A DNA stretch of 64,000 bases, from positions 2,666,001 through 2,730,000 of the forward strand of contig OZ245773.1 of assembly GCA_965227645.1 (NCBI GenBank). Reading direction: 5' to 3'. The position numbers and the translations under genes are program-made. Source of the DNA: Flavimaribacter sp024343425 (lineage in GTDB: Bacteria > Pseudomonadota > Alphaproteobacteria > Rhizobiales > Rhizobiaceae). The notes beneath the pieces were generated by a model. It saw only the letters and a program-made list of their open reading frames with translations, had not been told where the DNA came from and ran no database searches. Shown piece after piece: positions 41,347 through 50,201 of this stretch. How positions within the stretch are numbered: the first letter of the stretch is position 1; every line of letters begins with the position of its first letter.

Positions 41347-43185
41347 ATGCACGAATTTCATCTCTACGCGACATACGCGATCATCTTCTGGACGATTGTG
41401 GCCTTCGTCAGCGAGCGGTTCTCGATAGAAGCCGTTTCGCTGGGTTGCCTGTCGGCCATCCTTCTGCTCTTCGGCGTATTCCCTTTTGAACAGGCCGACG
41501 GCCAAATTCTGGACATGCGAAGCATCCTTGCAGGCTTCGCCGATCCGGCGCTCGCAACCGTCATTGCACTGCTGATCGTCGGCCAGGGCCTGTTCGCCAC
41601 GGACGCAATCGACGGACCTGCAAGGTTCATCAGCCGGCTCGGTGGATCGAGCAAGAACCTGACGATCTTCATCGTAATCATCGCCGCCGGACTTCTGAGC
41701 GCCTTTCTCAACAATACGCCGGTGGTGGTGATCTTCATCCCAATTCTCACCGTGATCGCGGCGCAGCGGCGATACCCCGGATACAAGGTGTTCATGCCGC
41801 TGTCCTTCATGAGCATCCTCGGCGGGATGACGACGCTGATCGGTTCGTCCACCAACTTGATCGCGGCGGGCGTCGCTGACGATTTCGGCGTCTTCATCTC
41901 TTTCTTCGACCTGACCGGCATGGGGTTAATGCTTGCCGTCATAGGCGGCCTCTACGTCATCTTCCTGATGCCCCGCATGCTTACCGAGCGCACTTCGACA
42001 ATAGACCGCGCCAAGACCGACCGCGGCACCCAGTTCATCGGCGAGATTCCCATCACCTCAGGGCACCCCTTTGCAGGCATTGCATCCAAGTCCGGCATAT
42101 TTCCGGGCATCAAGGATCTGACGCCGCGGCTGCTTCTGCGTCGCGATGTACCGTTTCTTCCGCCGTTCGAAGACATCACATTGTCGCCGGGAGACACCCT
42201 CGTGGTGACCGGCACGCGCAAGGCTTTCTCTCGTTCGCTCGCGCATGGCAATGCGATCGCCGACACGGATGAAAAGAGCGAAAATGGCGAGGTAGCGGAA
42301 GATGCGCCCGAGTCGGCGAGGCCCGGTCCCGGCTATCACCTGGCGGAGGCTGTCGTTGCGCCGGGCTCGCGTTTCGCCGGCCGCACGATCCAGCTATCCG
42401 GCATCCGAGCCCGTTTCGGCATTTCCGTACTTGGCGTGCAACGAAAGAGCCGCATGGCGCGCACGCCATTGTCCGAGATCCGGCTCGAGCCTGGAGACAC
42501 CCTGCTTCTCGGCGGCAATTATGAGCAGATCACGCAATTGCGCGGCGACCACGACCTATTGCTGCTGGAACATTCCGCCGAGGCGGTGCCGCAGAGTCGA
42601 AAGGCCAGGATCGCCTTTGCCATTTTCGCTGCAATTGTAGTGCTGGCGGCCTTTGAGGTGGTCCCGATTGTTGTCAGCGCCATCACTGGTGCGGCGCTGA
42701 TGATGGCGACGGGGTGCCTGACCATGTACCAGGCGGTGCGCGCATTCGACCGTCAAATCTATCTGCTTGTCGGCTCGTCCATCGCCATGGCGACGGCGCT
42801 CGACAGCACCGGAGGCGCGGCGCTGATCGCCCAGGGCTCGGTCGACCTCCTGAAAGGCGCGCCGGTGCCAGTCATCCTGTCTGTCCTGTATCTGGTCATG
42901 GCCGGCGTCACCAATGTTTTGAGCAACAATGCAACGGCGGTTCTTTTCATGCCGATCGCGCTGAACATGGCGCACGGGCTCGGCGCTTCTCCGGTCGCGT
43001 TCGCCTCCGCCGTCATCTTCGCGGCCAACACCTGTTTCGCCACCCCGATCGCGTATCAGACCAACCTGCTGATCATGGGGCCTGGTCATTACAGCTTCAG
43101 AGACTATCTTAAAGCTGGCCTTCCTCTGGTTTTTATTGTCTGGTTGGCCTTTTCACTTCTTGCGCCGTGGTATTATGCGTTGTAA
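41347..43185 (+). CDS. SLC13/CitM-type permease with two TrkA-C domains
   Basis: A 612-aa inner-membrane carrier of the divalent anion/Na+ symporter superfamily. Eleven or so helices are split by two cytoplasmic RCK_C (TrkA-C) domains around residues 215-300 and 325-400, the arrangement of the YfbS-like group. Characteristic transport-site segments are LLSAFLNNTPVVVIFIPIL with GSSTNLIAAG, and the mirrored VTNVLSNNATAVLFMPIAL in the second half. Substrates in the family include sulfate, dicarboxylates and citrate; none can be assigned. It follows the insertion sequence by about 160 bp and precedes bpt. Confidence 0.88.
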   Translation: MHEFHLYATYAIIFWTIVAFVSERFSIEAVSLGCLSAILLLFGVFPFEQADGQILDMRSILAGFADPALATVIALLIVGQGLFATDAIDGPARFISRLGGSSKNLTIFIVIIAAGLLSAFLNNTPVVVIFIPILTVIAAQRRYPGYKVFMPLSFMSILGGMTTLIGSSTNLIAAGVADDFGVFISFFDLTGMGLMLAVIGGLYVIFLMPRMLTERTSTIDRAKTDRGTQFIGEIPITSGHPFAGIASKSGIFPGIKDLTPRLLLRRDVPFLPPFEDITLSPGDTLVVTGTRKAFSRSLAHGNAIADTDEKSENGEVAEDAPESARPGPGYHLAEAVVAPGSRFAGRTIQLSGIRARFGISVLGVQRKSRMARTPLSEIRLEPGDTLLLGGNYEQITQLRGDHDLLLLEHSAEAVPQSRKARIAFAIFAAIVVLAAFEVVPIVVSAITGAALMMATGCLTMYQAVRAFDRQIYLLVGSSIAMATALDSTGGAALIAQGSVDLLKGAPVPVILSVLYLVMAGVTNVLSNNATAVLFMPIALNMAHGLGASPVAFASAVIFAANTCFATPIAYQTNLLIMGPGHYSFRDYLKAGLPLVFIVWLAFSLLAPWYYAL

Positions 43186-43225
43186 TTTTTTTGTGGTCGA
43201 TATCAGGTGAAATAATTTACGATCG

Positions 43226-43978
43226 ATGACCAACCAACCCGTCCATTCTCCCCAGTTCTTTCTGACGGCGCCGTCTCCGTGCCCGTATCTTGACGGGCAA
43301 TTTGAACGCAAGGTGTTCACGCATCTTGTCGGCGAGAAGGCGGCGGAACTCAACGACCTGCTGACGCAGGGAGGGTTCAGACGATCACAGAACATCGCCT
43401 ACCGGCCGGCCTGCGAATCCTGCAGAGCCTGCGTTTCCGTGCGCATCGTGGCCAGCGAATTCGAACCGAACAAATCCATGCGGCGCAATCTGGCGCGCAA
43501 TTCGGACATAACGGCGCGCGAATTCCAGGCGGAGCCTTCAAGCGAGCAGTACGCTTTGTTTCGGGACTATCTCGACGCCCGCCACCAGCGAGGCGGCATG
43601 TCGGATATGACAGTTCTCGATTACGCGATGATGGTTGAAGACACCTATGTGCCGACCAAGATCATCGAGTATCGCATCGAGGGCGAGCCGGATCCCGACG
43701 GGAGCATTGCCGAACAGGGTCGGCTCATCGCCGTCGCGCTGAGCGATATCATGGGCGATGGCCTGTCGATGGTTTATTCGTTCTTCGATCCCGATTACGC
43801 CTCGCGTTCGCTCGGCACCTACATGATTCTCGACCATATTCAGCGCGCCAAGGATCGCGGTCTGCCGCATGTTTATCTCGGCTACTGGGTAGAGGGATCG
43901 CGGAAGATGGAATACAAAACCCGGTTTCGCCCGCAGGATCACCTGGGCCCAAGCGGCTGGGAACGCTACGAAGACTAA
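43226..43978 (+). CDS. bpt: Aspartate/glutamate leucyl- or arginyltransferase (N-end rule)
   Basis: A 250-aa tRNA-dependent aminoacyl-protein transferase that tags proteins with N-terminal acidic residues for ClpAP degradation. The family motifs are PSPCPYLDGQFERKVF at the N-terminus, the cysteine block YRPACESCRACVSVRI, and DPDYASRSLGTYMILDHI. It follows the usual order after the hemB-RDD pair once the inserted genes are removed. Homologues in Agrobacterium show both leucyl and arginyl transfer, so specificity is open. It converges on the ureohydrolase gene with 3 bp between stops. Confidence 0.92.
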   Translation: MTNQPVHSPQFFLTAPSPCPYLDGQFERKVFTHLVGEKAAELNDLLTQGGFRRSQNIAYRPACESCRACVSVRIVASEFEPNKSMRRNLARNSDITAREFQAEPSSEQYALFRDYLDARHQRGGMSDMTVLDYAMMVEDTYVPTKIIEYRIEGEPDPDGSIAEQGRLIAVALSDIMGDGLSMVYSFFDPDYASRSLGTYMILDHIQRAKDRGLPHVYLGYWVEGSRKMEYKTRFRPQDHLGPSGWERYED

Positions 43979-43981
43979 ACG

Positions 43982-44947
43982 CTATTTTGCCGTCCGATGG
44001 TGCATGATCCGGCCAATCGCGTTCATCAAAATCTGAGCCGCCAAAATTGAAGTGGAGCCGGTTGGGTCGTAGTCGGGCGCAACCTCCACGCAGTCCATGC
44101 CGATGATGTCGCCTTGCCGGGCGAGGCCGTCAATCAGCTCCAGAACTTCGTAATAGAGAAAGCCGCCATGGCTGGGCGTTCCGGTGCCTGCGGCGATCGA
44201 GGGATCGAAGCCGTCGATGTCGATCGAAACGTAGTAGCGTCGCCCGGCAGGAATTCTGGCCAGGACGCCGTCGACGCCGAGCTTGCGGAACTCTCTCACA
44301 GACAGGATATCCGAGCCCATTTTGCGGGCATCCTCATAGCCTTCCCGCGCAGTGGAGGAGACGTTGCGGATTCCGATCTGCGAAAGTCCCGTCACGTAAT
44401 CCTTTTCTGCAGCGCGACGCATCGGATTGCCATGGCCGTAGCGCACGCCATGGCGTTCATCGACGAAATCCAGATGCGCGTCGATCTGGACCAGGTGAAA
44501 GGGCTTCTGCTCATCAAAGGCGTTGATACAGGGAATATTGACTGAATGATCTCCGCCCAGCACGACGGGAACAGCGCCGCTCTTCAGGATTTTGCGCATG
44601 CCGAATTCGATGTTGCCGTGGCTGGCCATCATGTCGGTGTGGACGATATCCGCGTCGCCGATATCGACGATCCGAACTTTTTCCGGATCAAGATAGGTGA
44701 CATCGTCCTCGTGGTCGTATGCGCCGGCGTGGCCAAAGGAGAACAGCGTGGAGGCCTCTCGAATGCTGCGGGGGCCGAAGCGCGCGCCGGCGCGCCATTG
44801 CGTGCCCATATCAAGCGGCGCGCCAAGCACTGCGACGTCGGCGTCTATCGCATCCCAGTCCTCGACGTAAGGATTTTTGCCGAAGGTGCAAAGACCGACG
44901 AAGGGCAGGTTCAACCGGCCGCTGTCATAATTGTTTCCCGTGCTCAT
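43982..44947 (-). CDS. Agmatinase/arginase-family ureohydrolase
   Basis: A 321-aa binuclear manganese hydrolase that releases urea from a guanidino compound. Metal motifs are complete: VVLGGDHSVNIP, QIDAHLDFVDE and SIDIDGFDPSIAAGTGTPSHGG. The length and MDCVEVAPDYDPTGSTS ending fit agmatinases (SpeB), but guanidinobutyrase and other ureohydrolases look alike, so no symbol is given. It lies between bpt and parC, facing bpt. Confidence 0.88.
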   Translation of the reverse strand: MSTGNNYDSGRLNLPFVGLCTFGKNPYVEDWDAIDADVAVLGAPLDMGTQWRAGARFGPRSIREASTLFSFGHAGAYDHEDDVTYLDPEKVRIVDIGDADIVHTDMMASHGNIEFGMRKILKSGAVPVVLGGDHSVNIPCINAFDEQKPFHLVQIDAHLDFVDERHGVRYGHGNPMRRAAEKDYVTGLSQIGIRNVSSTAREGYEDARKMGSDILSVREFRKLGVDGVLARIPAGRRYYVSIDIDGFDPSIAAGTGTPSHGGFLYYEVLELIDGLARQGDIIGMDCVEVAPDYDPTGSTSILAAQILMNAIGRIMHHRTAK

Positions 44948-45025
44948 TGCGCGTCTATGGCTCCTGCATTCGTGCGCCCGGAGACAATGATTCAGGATGT
45001 GCCGACAGGTCCCTGATTTTCTTCA

Positions 45026-47278
45026 CTATCCGGAGAACCTGCCGGAGCGTGGAAAGCCTTTCGGGACGGTGCGGCCGGCCTGCGCGCGGTCGCCAGACCA
45101 CTCGCGCAATTCCTCCATCGTCTTGGTATGGGTGCGGCCAGCGGAATCCTGCCAACTCAACCCCTCTGCCTGCTTGAACGTCCTGACGTCGGCGACCCCG
45201 CCATCCTTGTAGCGTTGCAGGCGCACGCCCTTGCCGCGGCTCATCTCGGCCAGTTGTTCGAGCGGGAAGATCAGCAACTTGCGGTTCTCGCCCAGCACCG
45301 CGACCGTGTCTCCCTCGACCGGAATGCACAGCTTAGCTTCGTCCGGCATTTTCACGTTCATGACCTGCTTGCCCTTGCGGGTATTGGCCGTGATGTCGGA
45401 CTGCGAGACGACGAAACCATTGCCCACCGTCGACGCCAGAAGCAGCTTTCCGTCCGGGTTGTGCACGAAGGCGGAAACGATGTCCTGATCGTTGTCCATA
45501 TCGATCATGATGCGAACCGGCTCGCCATGCCCGCGACCACCCGGCAGACGGTCGCCGCCAACAGTGTAGAACTTGCCGCCGGTGGTAAACAGCATGATCC
45601 GGTCGGTCGTATAGGCCGGAAACGCCAGCTTGAGGCCATCGCCTTCCTTGAAGGTAAGACCGGATGTATCGGACATGTGGCCGCGCATCGCCCGTATCCA
45701 GCCCTTCCGTGAGAGAACGACCGTCACCGGCTCCTTCTCGATCATCGCCTGCTGAATGGCTTCGAGGTCGGCTTCCGGCGCCTCGGCGAAGCCTGTGCGC
45801 CGGCGCCCGAGTTCAGTGTCCTTGCCGAACTTCTTCTTCACCTGGGCGATTTCCCAGGAGATCGTCGACCACTGCTTTTCGTCCGACGCAAGCAGCGCCT
45901 CGATTTCCGCCTTTTCCACGGTCAGCCCGTCGAACTCCTTGCGGATCTCGAACTCTTCCAGCTTGCGCAGAGAGCGCAAACGCATGTTCAGGATCGATTC
46001 CGCCTGCAGATCGGTCAGTTCGAACCGCTGCATGAGCTCGGCTTTCGGATCATCCTCTTCACGGATGATCCGGATCACCTCATCGATATTCAGATAGGCG
46101 ACCAGATAGCCGCCGAGGATTTCGAGACGGCGCTCTATCGCCGCCAACCGGTGCCGCGACCGCCTCTGCAGCACCTCGCGCCGGTGATCAAGCCACTCCA
46201 GGAGCACATCGCGGAGCGACATGACCTTGGGCACCCGTCCCTTGGACAGCACATTGAGATTGAGCGGAAATCGGGATTCGAGATCGGTCAAGCGGAACAG
46301 CGATTCCATCAGCAGATCCGGATCGACGGACCGGCTTTTGGGAACCAGGACAAGACGCACGTCCTCGGCCGATTCGTCGCGCACATCCTCCAGAAGCGGC
46401 AGCTTGCGGGCGATCAGCAGTTCAGCGATCTTTTCGATCAGCCGTGATTTCTGCACCTGGTAAGGTATTTCGGTGACGACGATAACGTAACCGCCGCGGC
46501 CCGTGTCTTCCTTTTCCCAGCGCGCGCGCGTGCGAAAGCCGCCGCGACCGGTCTTGTAGGCCTCGACAATCGAATCGCGGCTGTCGACGATCACGCCCCC
46601 GGTGGGCATGTCGGGACCGGGCACGAAATCGACCAGCTTTTCGATCGTCGCATTGGGATGCTTGATCAGATGCAGGGCGGCGTCGCACAGTTCCGCCGCG
46701 TTGTGCGGGGGGATCGACGTCGCCATGCCGACCGCAATGCCGGTTGCGCCGTTGGCAAGCAGGTTTGGAAAAGCGCCGGGCAGTACCACCGGCTCCTGGT
46801 TTTCCTCGTCGTAAGTGGTGCGAAAGTCGACGGCGTCCTGGTCGATGCCCTCCAGCAGCAATTCCGCAACCGGCGTCATTTTCGACTCGGTGTAGCGCAT
46901 CGCAGCTGCGTTATCGCCGTCAATGTTACCGAAGTTGCCCTGCCCGTTTACCAGCGGGTATCGCACAGCGAAGTCCTGGGCGAGACGAACCAGAGCGTCA
47001 TAGATCGCCTGGTCGCCATGCGGATGGAAATTACCCATCACTTCGCCGACGATCTTGGCGGATTTCTTGAAGCCGCCATTCGCGCGCAGCCCCATATCGC
47101 TCATCGAATATACGATGCGGCGATGGACCGGCTTCAAGCCGTCGCGAACGTCGGGCAGCGCCCGATGCATGATCGTCGACAGCGCGTAAGCGAGGTAGCG
47201 TTCTTCAAGAGCGGTTTTCAGATCGACGGGCTCTGACCCGCCGTCGCCGCCGCCCGGCGGAATAAGGCTTTTTCCCAT
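45026..47278 (-). CDS. parC: DNA topoisomerase IV subunit A
   Basis: Cleavage subunit of topoisomerase IV, 750 aa, which unlinks daughter chromosomes with ParE. The catalytic tyrosine is Tyr129 in AAAMRYTESKMTP. The quinolone-region equivalent is HPHGDQAIYDALVRLAQDF. The C-terminal part holds ParC-type beta-pinwheel blades rather than a GyrA box, and the N-terminus SEPVDLKTALEERYLAYALS is typical of rhizobial ParC. Its position near bpt is conserved in relatives. Confidence 0.96.
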   Translation of the reverse strand: MGKSLIPPGGGDGGSEPVDLKTALEERYLAYALSTIMHRALPDVRDGLKPVHRRIVYSMSDMGLRANGGFKKSAKIVGEVMGNFHPHGDQAIYDALVRLAQDFAVRYPLVNGQGNFGNIDGDNAAAMRYTESKMTPVAELLLEGIDQDAVDFRTTYDEENQEPVVLPGAFPNLLANGATGIAVGMATSIPPHNAAELCDAALHLIKHPNATIEKLVDFVPGPDMPTGGVIVDSRDSIVEAYKTGRGGFRTRARWEKEDTGRGGYVIVVTEIPYQVQKSRLIEKIAELLIARKLPLLEDVRDESAEDVRLVLVPKSRSVDPDLLMESLFRLTDLESRFPLNLNVLSKGRVPKVMSLRDVLLEWLDHRREVLQRRSRHRLAAIERRLEILGGYLVAYLNIDEVIRIIREEDDPKAELMQRFELTDLQAESILNMRLRSLRKLEEFEIRKEFDGLTVEKAEIEALLASDEKQWSTISWEIAQVKKKFGKDTELGRRRTGFAEAPEADLEAIQQAMIEKEPVTVVLSRKGWIRAMRGHMSDTSGLTFKEGDGLKLAFPAYTTDRIMLFTTGGKFYTVGGDRLPGGRGHGEPVRIMIDMDNDQDIVSAFVHNPDGKLLLASTVGNGFVVSQSDITANTRKGKQVMNVKMPDEAKLCIPVEGDTVAVLGENRKLLIFPLEQLAEMSRGKGVRLQRYKDGGVADVRTFKQAEGLSWQDSAGRTHTKTMEELREWSGDRAQAGRTVPKGFPRSGRFSG

Positions 47279-47336
47279 GGTTCGGGATTAAACGAAGCGC
47301 CGATTCGCGGCAAGTCTCGATTGATTCGATCCACGC

Positions 47337-48596
47337 CTATGCGTCTGAGACGGCGTTCTCCTCCTCATCGTCCGACAGAGCGAGCGACACCGTTTCCGGC
47401 GTCGTCGTCCTGGTGGGAGCCGAGGGAACGAATTCGACCTTGTGTTCCGGCTCGACGGGCGCGCGGCGGCTGATGCGCCAGAGCGTGTAGATGACGATCA
47501 GGATATGCACGACGATGGTCGTCATGAACAAAGCCGACGTTCCGATCGCCGACATGCCGAAACCGGCGAATAGCGGCCCCACGATGCACCCGACGCCGAA
47601 CACAAGCAGCAATCCGCCGGATGTCTGGATATAGCTGTCCGGCTCCGCGTGGTCGTTCGCATGGGCGACGATCACCGGATACATGGCGTAGGCGGCTGCG
47701 CCGAAAATAAAGACCAGGATGAAGTTCATCCACGCCAATTCCGGCTGCAGTATGATAAACGCCAGGTCGCCGACAATCCCGACAATCGTAATGCCTATCA
47801 GCACCTTGCGGCGATCCATCCGGTCAGACAATTGCCCGACCGGGAGCTGCGCCAGGGCGCCGGCGAGTATCGGAATACTTGTAAACAGGGCGATCGCCGA
47901 GAGCTGAAGGCCGATCTGGTCTGCATAGACGGCGGCAAGCGTGCCGAAAGCGCTATTGGAAATGCCCACCATCAATACGGCGTAGACGGCGATCGGCGAA
48001 TTGCGCCAGAGAGCGCCAAGATCGAGCCGCACCTTGACGAGCGGCTTCGGCGTTGCAGTGGACGAAATCGCTGTCGGGATCAGCGCCAGCGAATAGAACA
48101 TCGCGCCGATCACAAAGAAGGTGTATCCGCCGGTTTCGCCAAGCGTCAGAGTCAGCTGACCTGTCGTGGTCGCCATCAGATTGACCATGGTGTAGACGCC
48201 GAAGACGCGGCCTCTGGAACTCGCATCCACGCGTTCGGACAACCAGCTTTCAACGATCATCGCGGCGCCGGCGAAGCAGAAGCCGGAAATGGCGCGCAGT
48301 GGTATCCACGCCCAGGGCGTAATGAAAAGCAGTGAGGCGAGGATGGCGAGCGCTGCAAGCGACGCCATCACGCTGAACGAGCGAATGTGGCCGACCCGTC
48401 CGACGAGGCCCGGCGTCATGATGCAACCAAGCACGTAGCCGATCGCCCAGCCGGTGCCGAGAAGACCAAGTGAAAAGGCCGAAAAGCCCTCCTGCGAGCC
48501 CCTGACCGGCAGGATCAAACCATTCATGCCGCCGGCGTAAAGCAGAAAGGCCGAGCCCAGCAAGAGCGCGCTGATGGGAATTAAATGACGTACCAT
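47337..48596 (-). CDS. MFS transporter, YcaD-like (paralogue of the one at 52187)
   Basis: A 419-aa carrier with 12 helices, starting at MVRHLIPISALLLGSAF; the frame is open about 130 bp further, but that part is arginine-rich and unlike a membrane protein start. The segments GLLGTGWAIGYVLGCIMTPG, VGHIRSFSVMASLAAL and GFCFAGAAMIVESWLS match the UMF/YcaD-type group. A charged tail ends it. The MFS protein encoded 4 kb away shares the same segments. Substrate unknown. Confidence 0.86.
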   Translation of the reverse strand: MVRHLIPISALLLGSAFLLYAGGMNGLILPVRGSQEGFSAFSLGLLGTGWAIGYVLGCIMTPGLVGRVGHIRSFSVMASLAALAILASLLFITPWAWIPLRAISGFCFAGAAMIVESWLSERVDASSRGRVFGVYTMVNLMATTTGQLTLTLGETGGYTFFVIGAMFYSLALIPTAISSTATPKPLVKVRLDLGALWRNSPIAVYAVLMVGISNSAFGTLAAVYADQIGLQLSAIALFTSIPILAGALAQLPVGQLSDRMDRRKVLIGITIVGIVGDLAFIILQPELAWMNFILVFIFGAAAYAMYPVIVAHANDHAEPDSYIQTSGGLLLVFGVGCIVGPLFAGFGMSAIGTSALFMTTIVVHILIVIYTLWRISRRAPVEPEHKVEFVPSAPTRTTTPETVSLALSDDEEENAVSDA

Positions 48597-48943
48597 GCCC
48601 GCTAGCGCCCCCGCGCCGTCCCTGCGTTTGAATCTTCCAGGATAACCAAGCCGGAACCGGCTCGAACTCCGGCGCACAACCACCCTCTTGCTCGAAACGA
48701 TAGCGAGATCAGGCGCGGCTTTCAATTCTTGATGATTGTGGAAATTCCATGGTCAGATCGCGCGAAAGCGACGCCGGTTTGCCCGAACCTATGCCGGTAA
48801 TATATTCGAAACCCTGTAGAAATTCTTATGTGAAGTCCGGTTGCAATCGTATCCCTGCGTAAATACTGACATAATACCGGCTTATTCGGGTGAGACCAAA
48901 ACGACTGGCGGTTGTAAAGCGCCCAAAGATGGAAGGATTTTCT
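48597..48943. other. Intergenic region between divergent MFS and secreted-protein genes
   Basis: About 350 bp. It contains the GGAAGG ribosome-binding site of the right-hand gene and AT-rich patches (near 48810-48880) where promoters could lie. No gene, RNA or convincing operator was recognised. Confidence 0.45.
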
Positions 48944-50155
48944 ATGCTTGCTCAACATCTTCGTACAGGACTTCTTGCGGGACTGGTCGTCTTCGCGCCA
49001 ATCACAGTCGCAGGCGCCGTCGAAGCAGACCAATTCGCCGAGAAACTGTTCGGATACTATGATCAGAACGGCTACGAGATCACTTACTCCAGCGCGGAAA
49101 GCACGGGTGACAGCGTCACGATCAGCGACATCGCGTTCAAGCTGCCCGAGACGGACGAGACCATCGACCTCGGAGACCTGACATTCAGGGGTGTCTCCGA
49201 AGACGGCAAGGGTGGCTATGACGTATCGGAAGTCGAGCCGTTCGACTTTTCCTTCAGCATCAAGGAAGACGGTGAAACTCCCATCGATATCGAAGTATCG
49301 ATCGCCGACATAAAAACCACCGGCCTGCATGTGCCGGCAAACTCCGAAATGACGTCGGCCGAAAACCTGATGACCTATGACAAATCGTCGACAGGCGCGA
49401 TCGATGTCAAGGCAGCTGGCGCCACGGTGTTTTCTGCGGCGAGCTCCAGCGCCTCCTCACCCGCGCCCGGACCGGACAACACTCTCAATTTTGCGTTCGA
49501 CCTCGACGGCATGGTGATCGACCTCAGCGGCGTTCAGGATCAGGATGCGCGCCAGACGCTTGACGCGCTCGGCTATACGAAGTTGACGGGCGGTCTTTCC
49601 GCAAATGGCTCCTGGAACCTTGACGACGGAACGCTGAACATCGATCAGTATGTCACGGATGTCGATGGGGCCGGCAAGCTGGATCTAAAGGCCTCTGTTT
49701 CGGGCGTGACGCTGGAATTCATGCAGGGCCTCCAGGAAATGCAGGCGCAGATGGCCGAAATGGGAGACGATGCGAAGGCTCAGCAGGCCATGGGACTTGC
49801 AATGATGGGCATGATGCAGCAGCTTACATTCAACGACCTGACACTGCGCTTTGATGACCAGTCCCTGACCGGCAAGATCCTCGAAATGGCCGCCGCACAG
49901 CAGGGCATGAGCGCCAGCCAACTTGCCCAGAGCATCAGCGGCATGCTGCCGATCATGCTGGCGCAGCTTAAAAATCCTGATTTTCAACAAAATGTCAGCA
50001 CGGCGGTCAGCGCCTATCTCGGCGATCCGCAGAACATCGAGATCAGCGCAACGCCGCCAAGCCCGTTGCCTTTCGCGTCCATCATGGGCGCCGGCATGGG
50101 CTCCCCGGAGTCACTGCCGACACTCCTGAATGTGCAGGTAAAGGCGAACCAGTAA
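48944..50155 (+). CDS. Secreted or periplasmic protein of unknown function
   Basis: I do not recognise this 403-aa protein. The ATG chosen has GGAAGG 7 bp upstream and begins a signal peptide (LLAGLVVFAPITVAGAVEA) with likely cleavage after AGA-V or similar. The mature part is acidic, rich in beta-strand patterns (DSVTISDIAFKLPETDE, IDLGDLTFRGVSEDG). It has methionine- and glutamine-rich helical stretches near residues 265-300 (LQEMQAQMAEMGDDAKAQQ). It ends with a strand (TLLNVQVKANQ), like some envelope proteins. A terminator follows. Conserved in rhizobia as far as I recall, without a named function. Confidence 0.7.
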   Translation: MLAQHLRTGLLAGLVVFAPITVAGAVEADQFAEKLFGYYDQNGYEITYSSAESTGDSVTISDIAFKLPETDETIDLGDLTFRGVSEDGKGGYDVSEVEPFDFSFSIKEDGETPIDIEVSIADIKTTGLHVPANSEMTSAENLMTYDKSSTGAIDVKAAGATVFSAASSSASSPAPGPDNTLNFAFDLDGMVIDLSGVQDQDARQTLDALGYTKLTGGLSANGSWNLDDGTLNIDQYVTDVDGAGKLDLKASVSGVTLEFMQGLQEMQAQMAEMGDDAKAQQAMGLAMMGMMQQLTFNDLTLRFDDQSLTGKILEMAAAQQGMSASQLAQSISGMLPIMLAQLKNPDFQQNVSTAVSAYLGDPQNIEISATPPSPLPFASIMGAGMGSPESLPTLLNVQVKANQ

Positions 50156-50162
50156 GATACAG

Positions 50163-50195
50163 GTCTGGGTCCGCTTTCAGCGGGCCCAGACTGTT
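50163..50195 (+). terminator. Intrinsic terminator after the secreted-protein gene
   Basis: GTCTGGGTCCGC, loop TTTCA, then GCGGGCCCAGAC with one G-T wobble, followed by TGTTT. It lies between the stop of the rightward gene and the stop of leftward aspS, so it may also act in both directions, though no T-run is seen for the minus strand. Confidence 0.65.
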
Positions 50196-50201
50196 TCCGG
50201 A

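Noticed and set aside
48722..49330. Open frame of 202 codons reaching from the MFS upstream region into the secreted-protein gene, minus strand
   Set aside because: It overlaps the signal-peptide part of a gene with a good ribosome-binding site and shows no motif.
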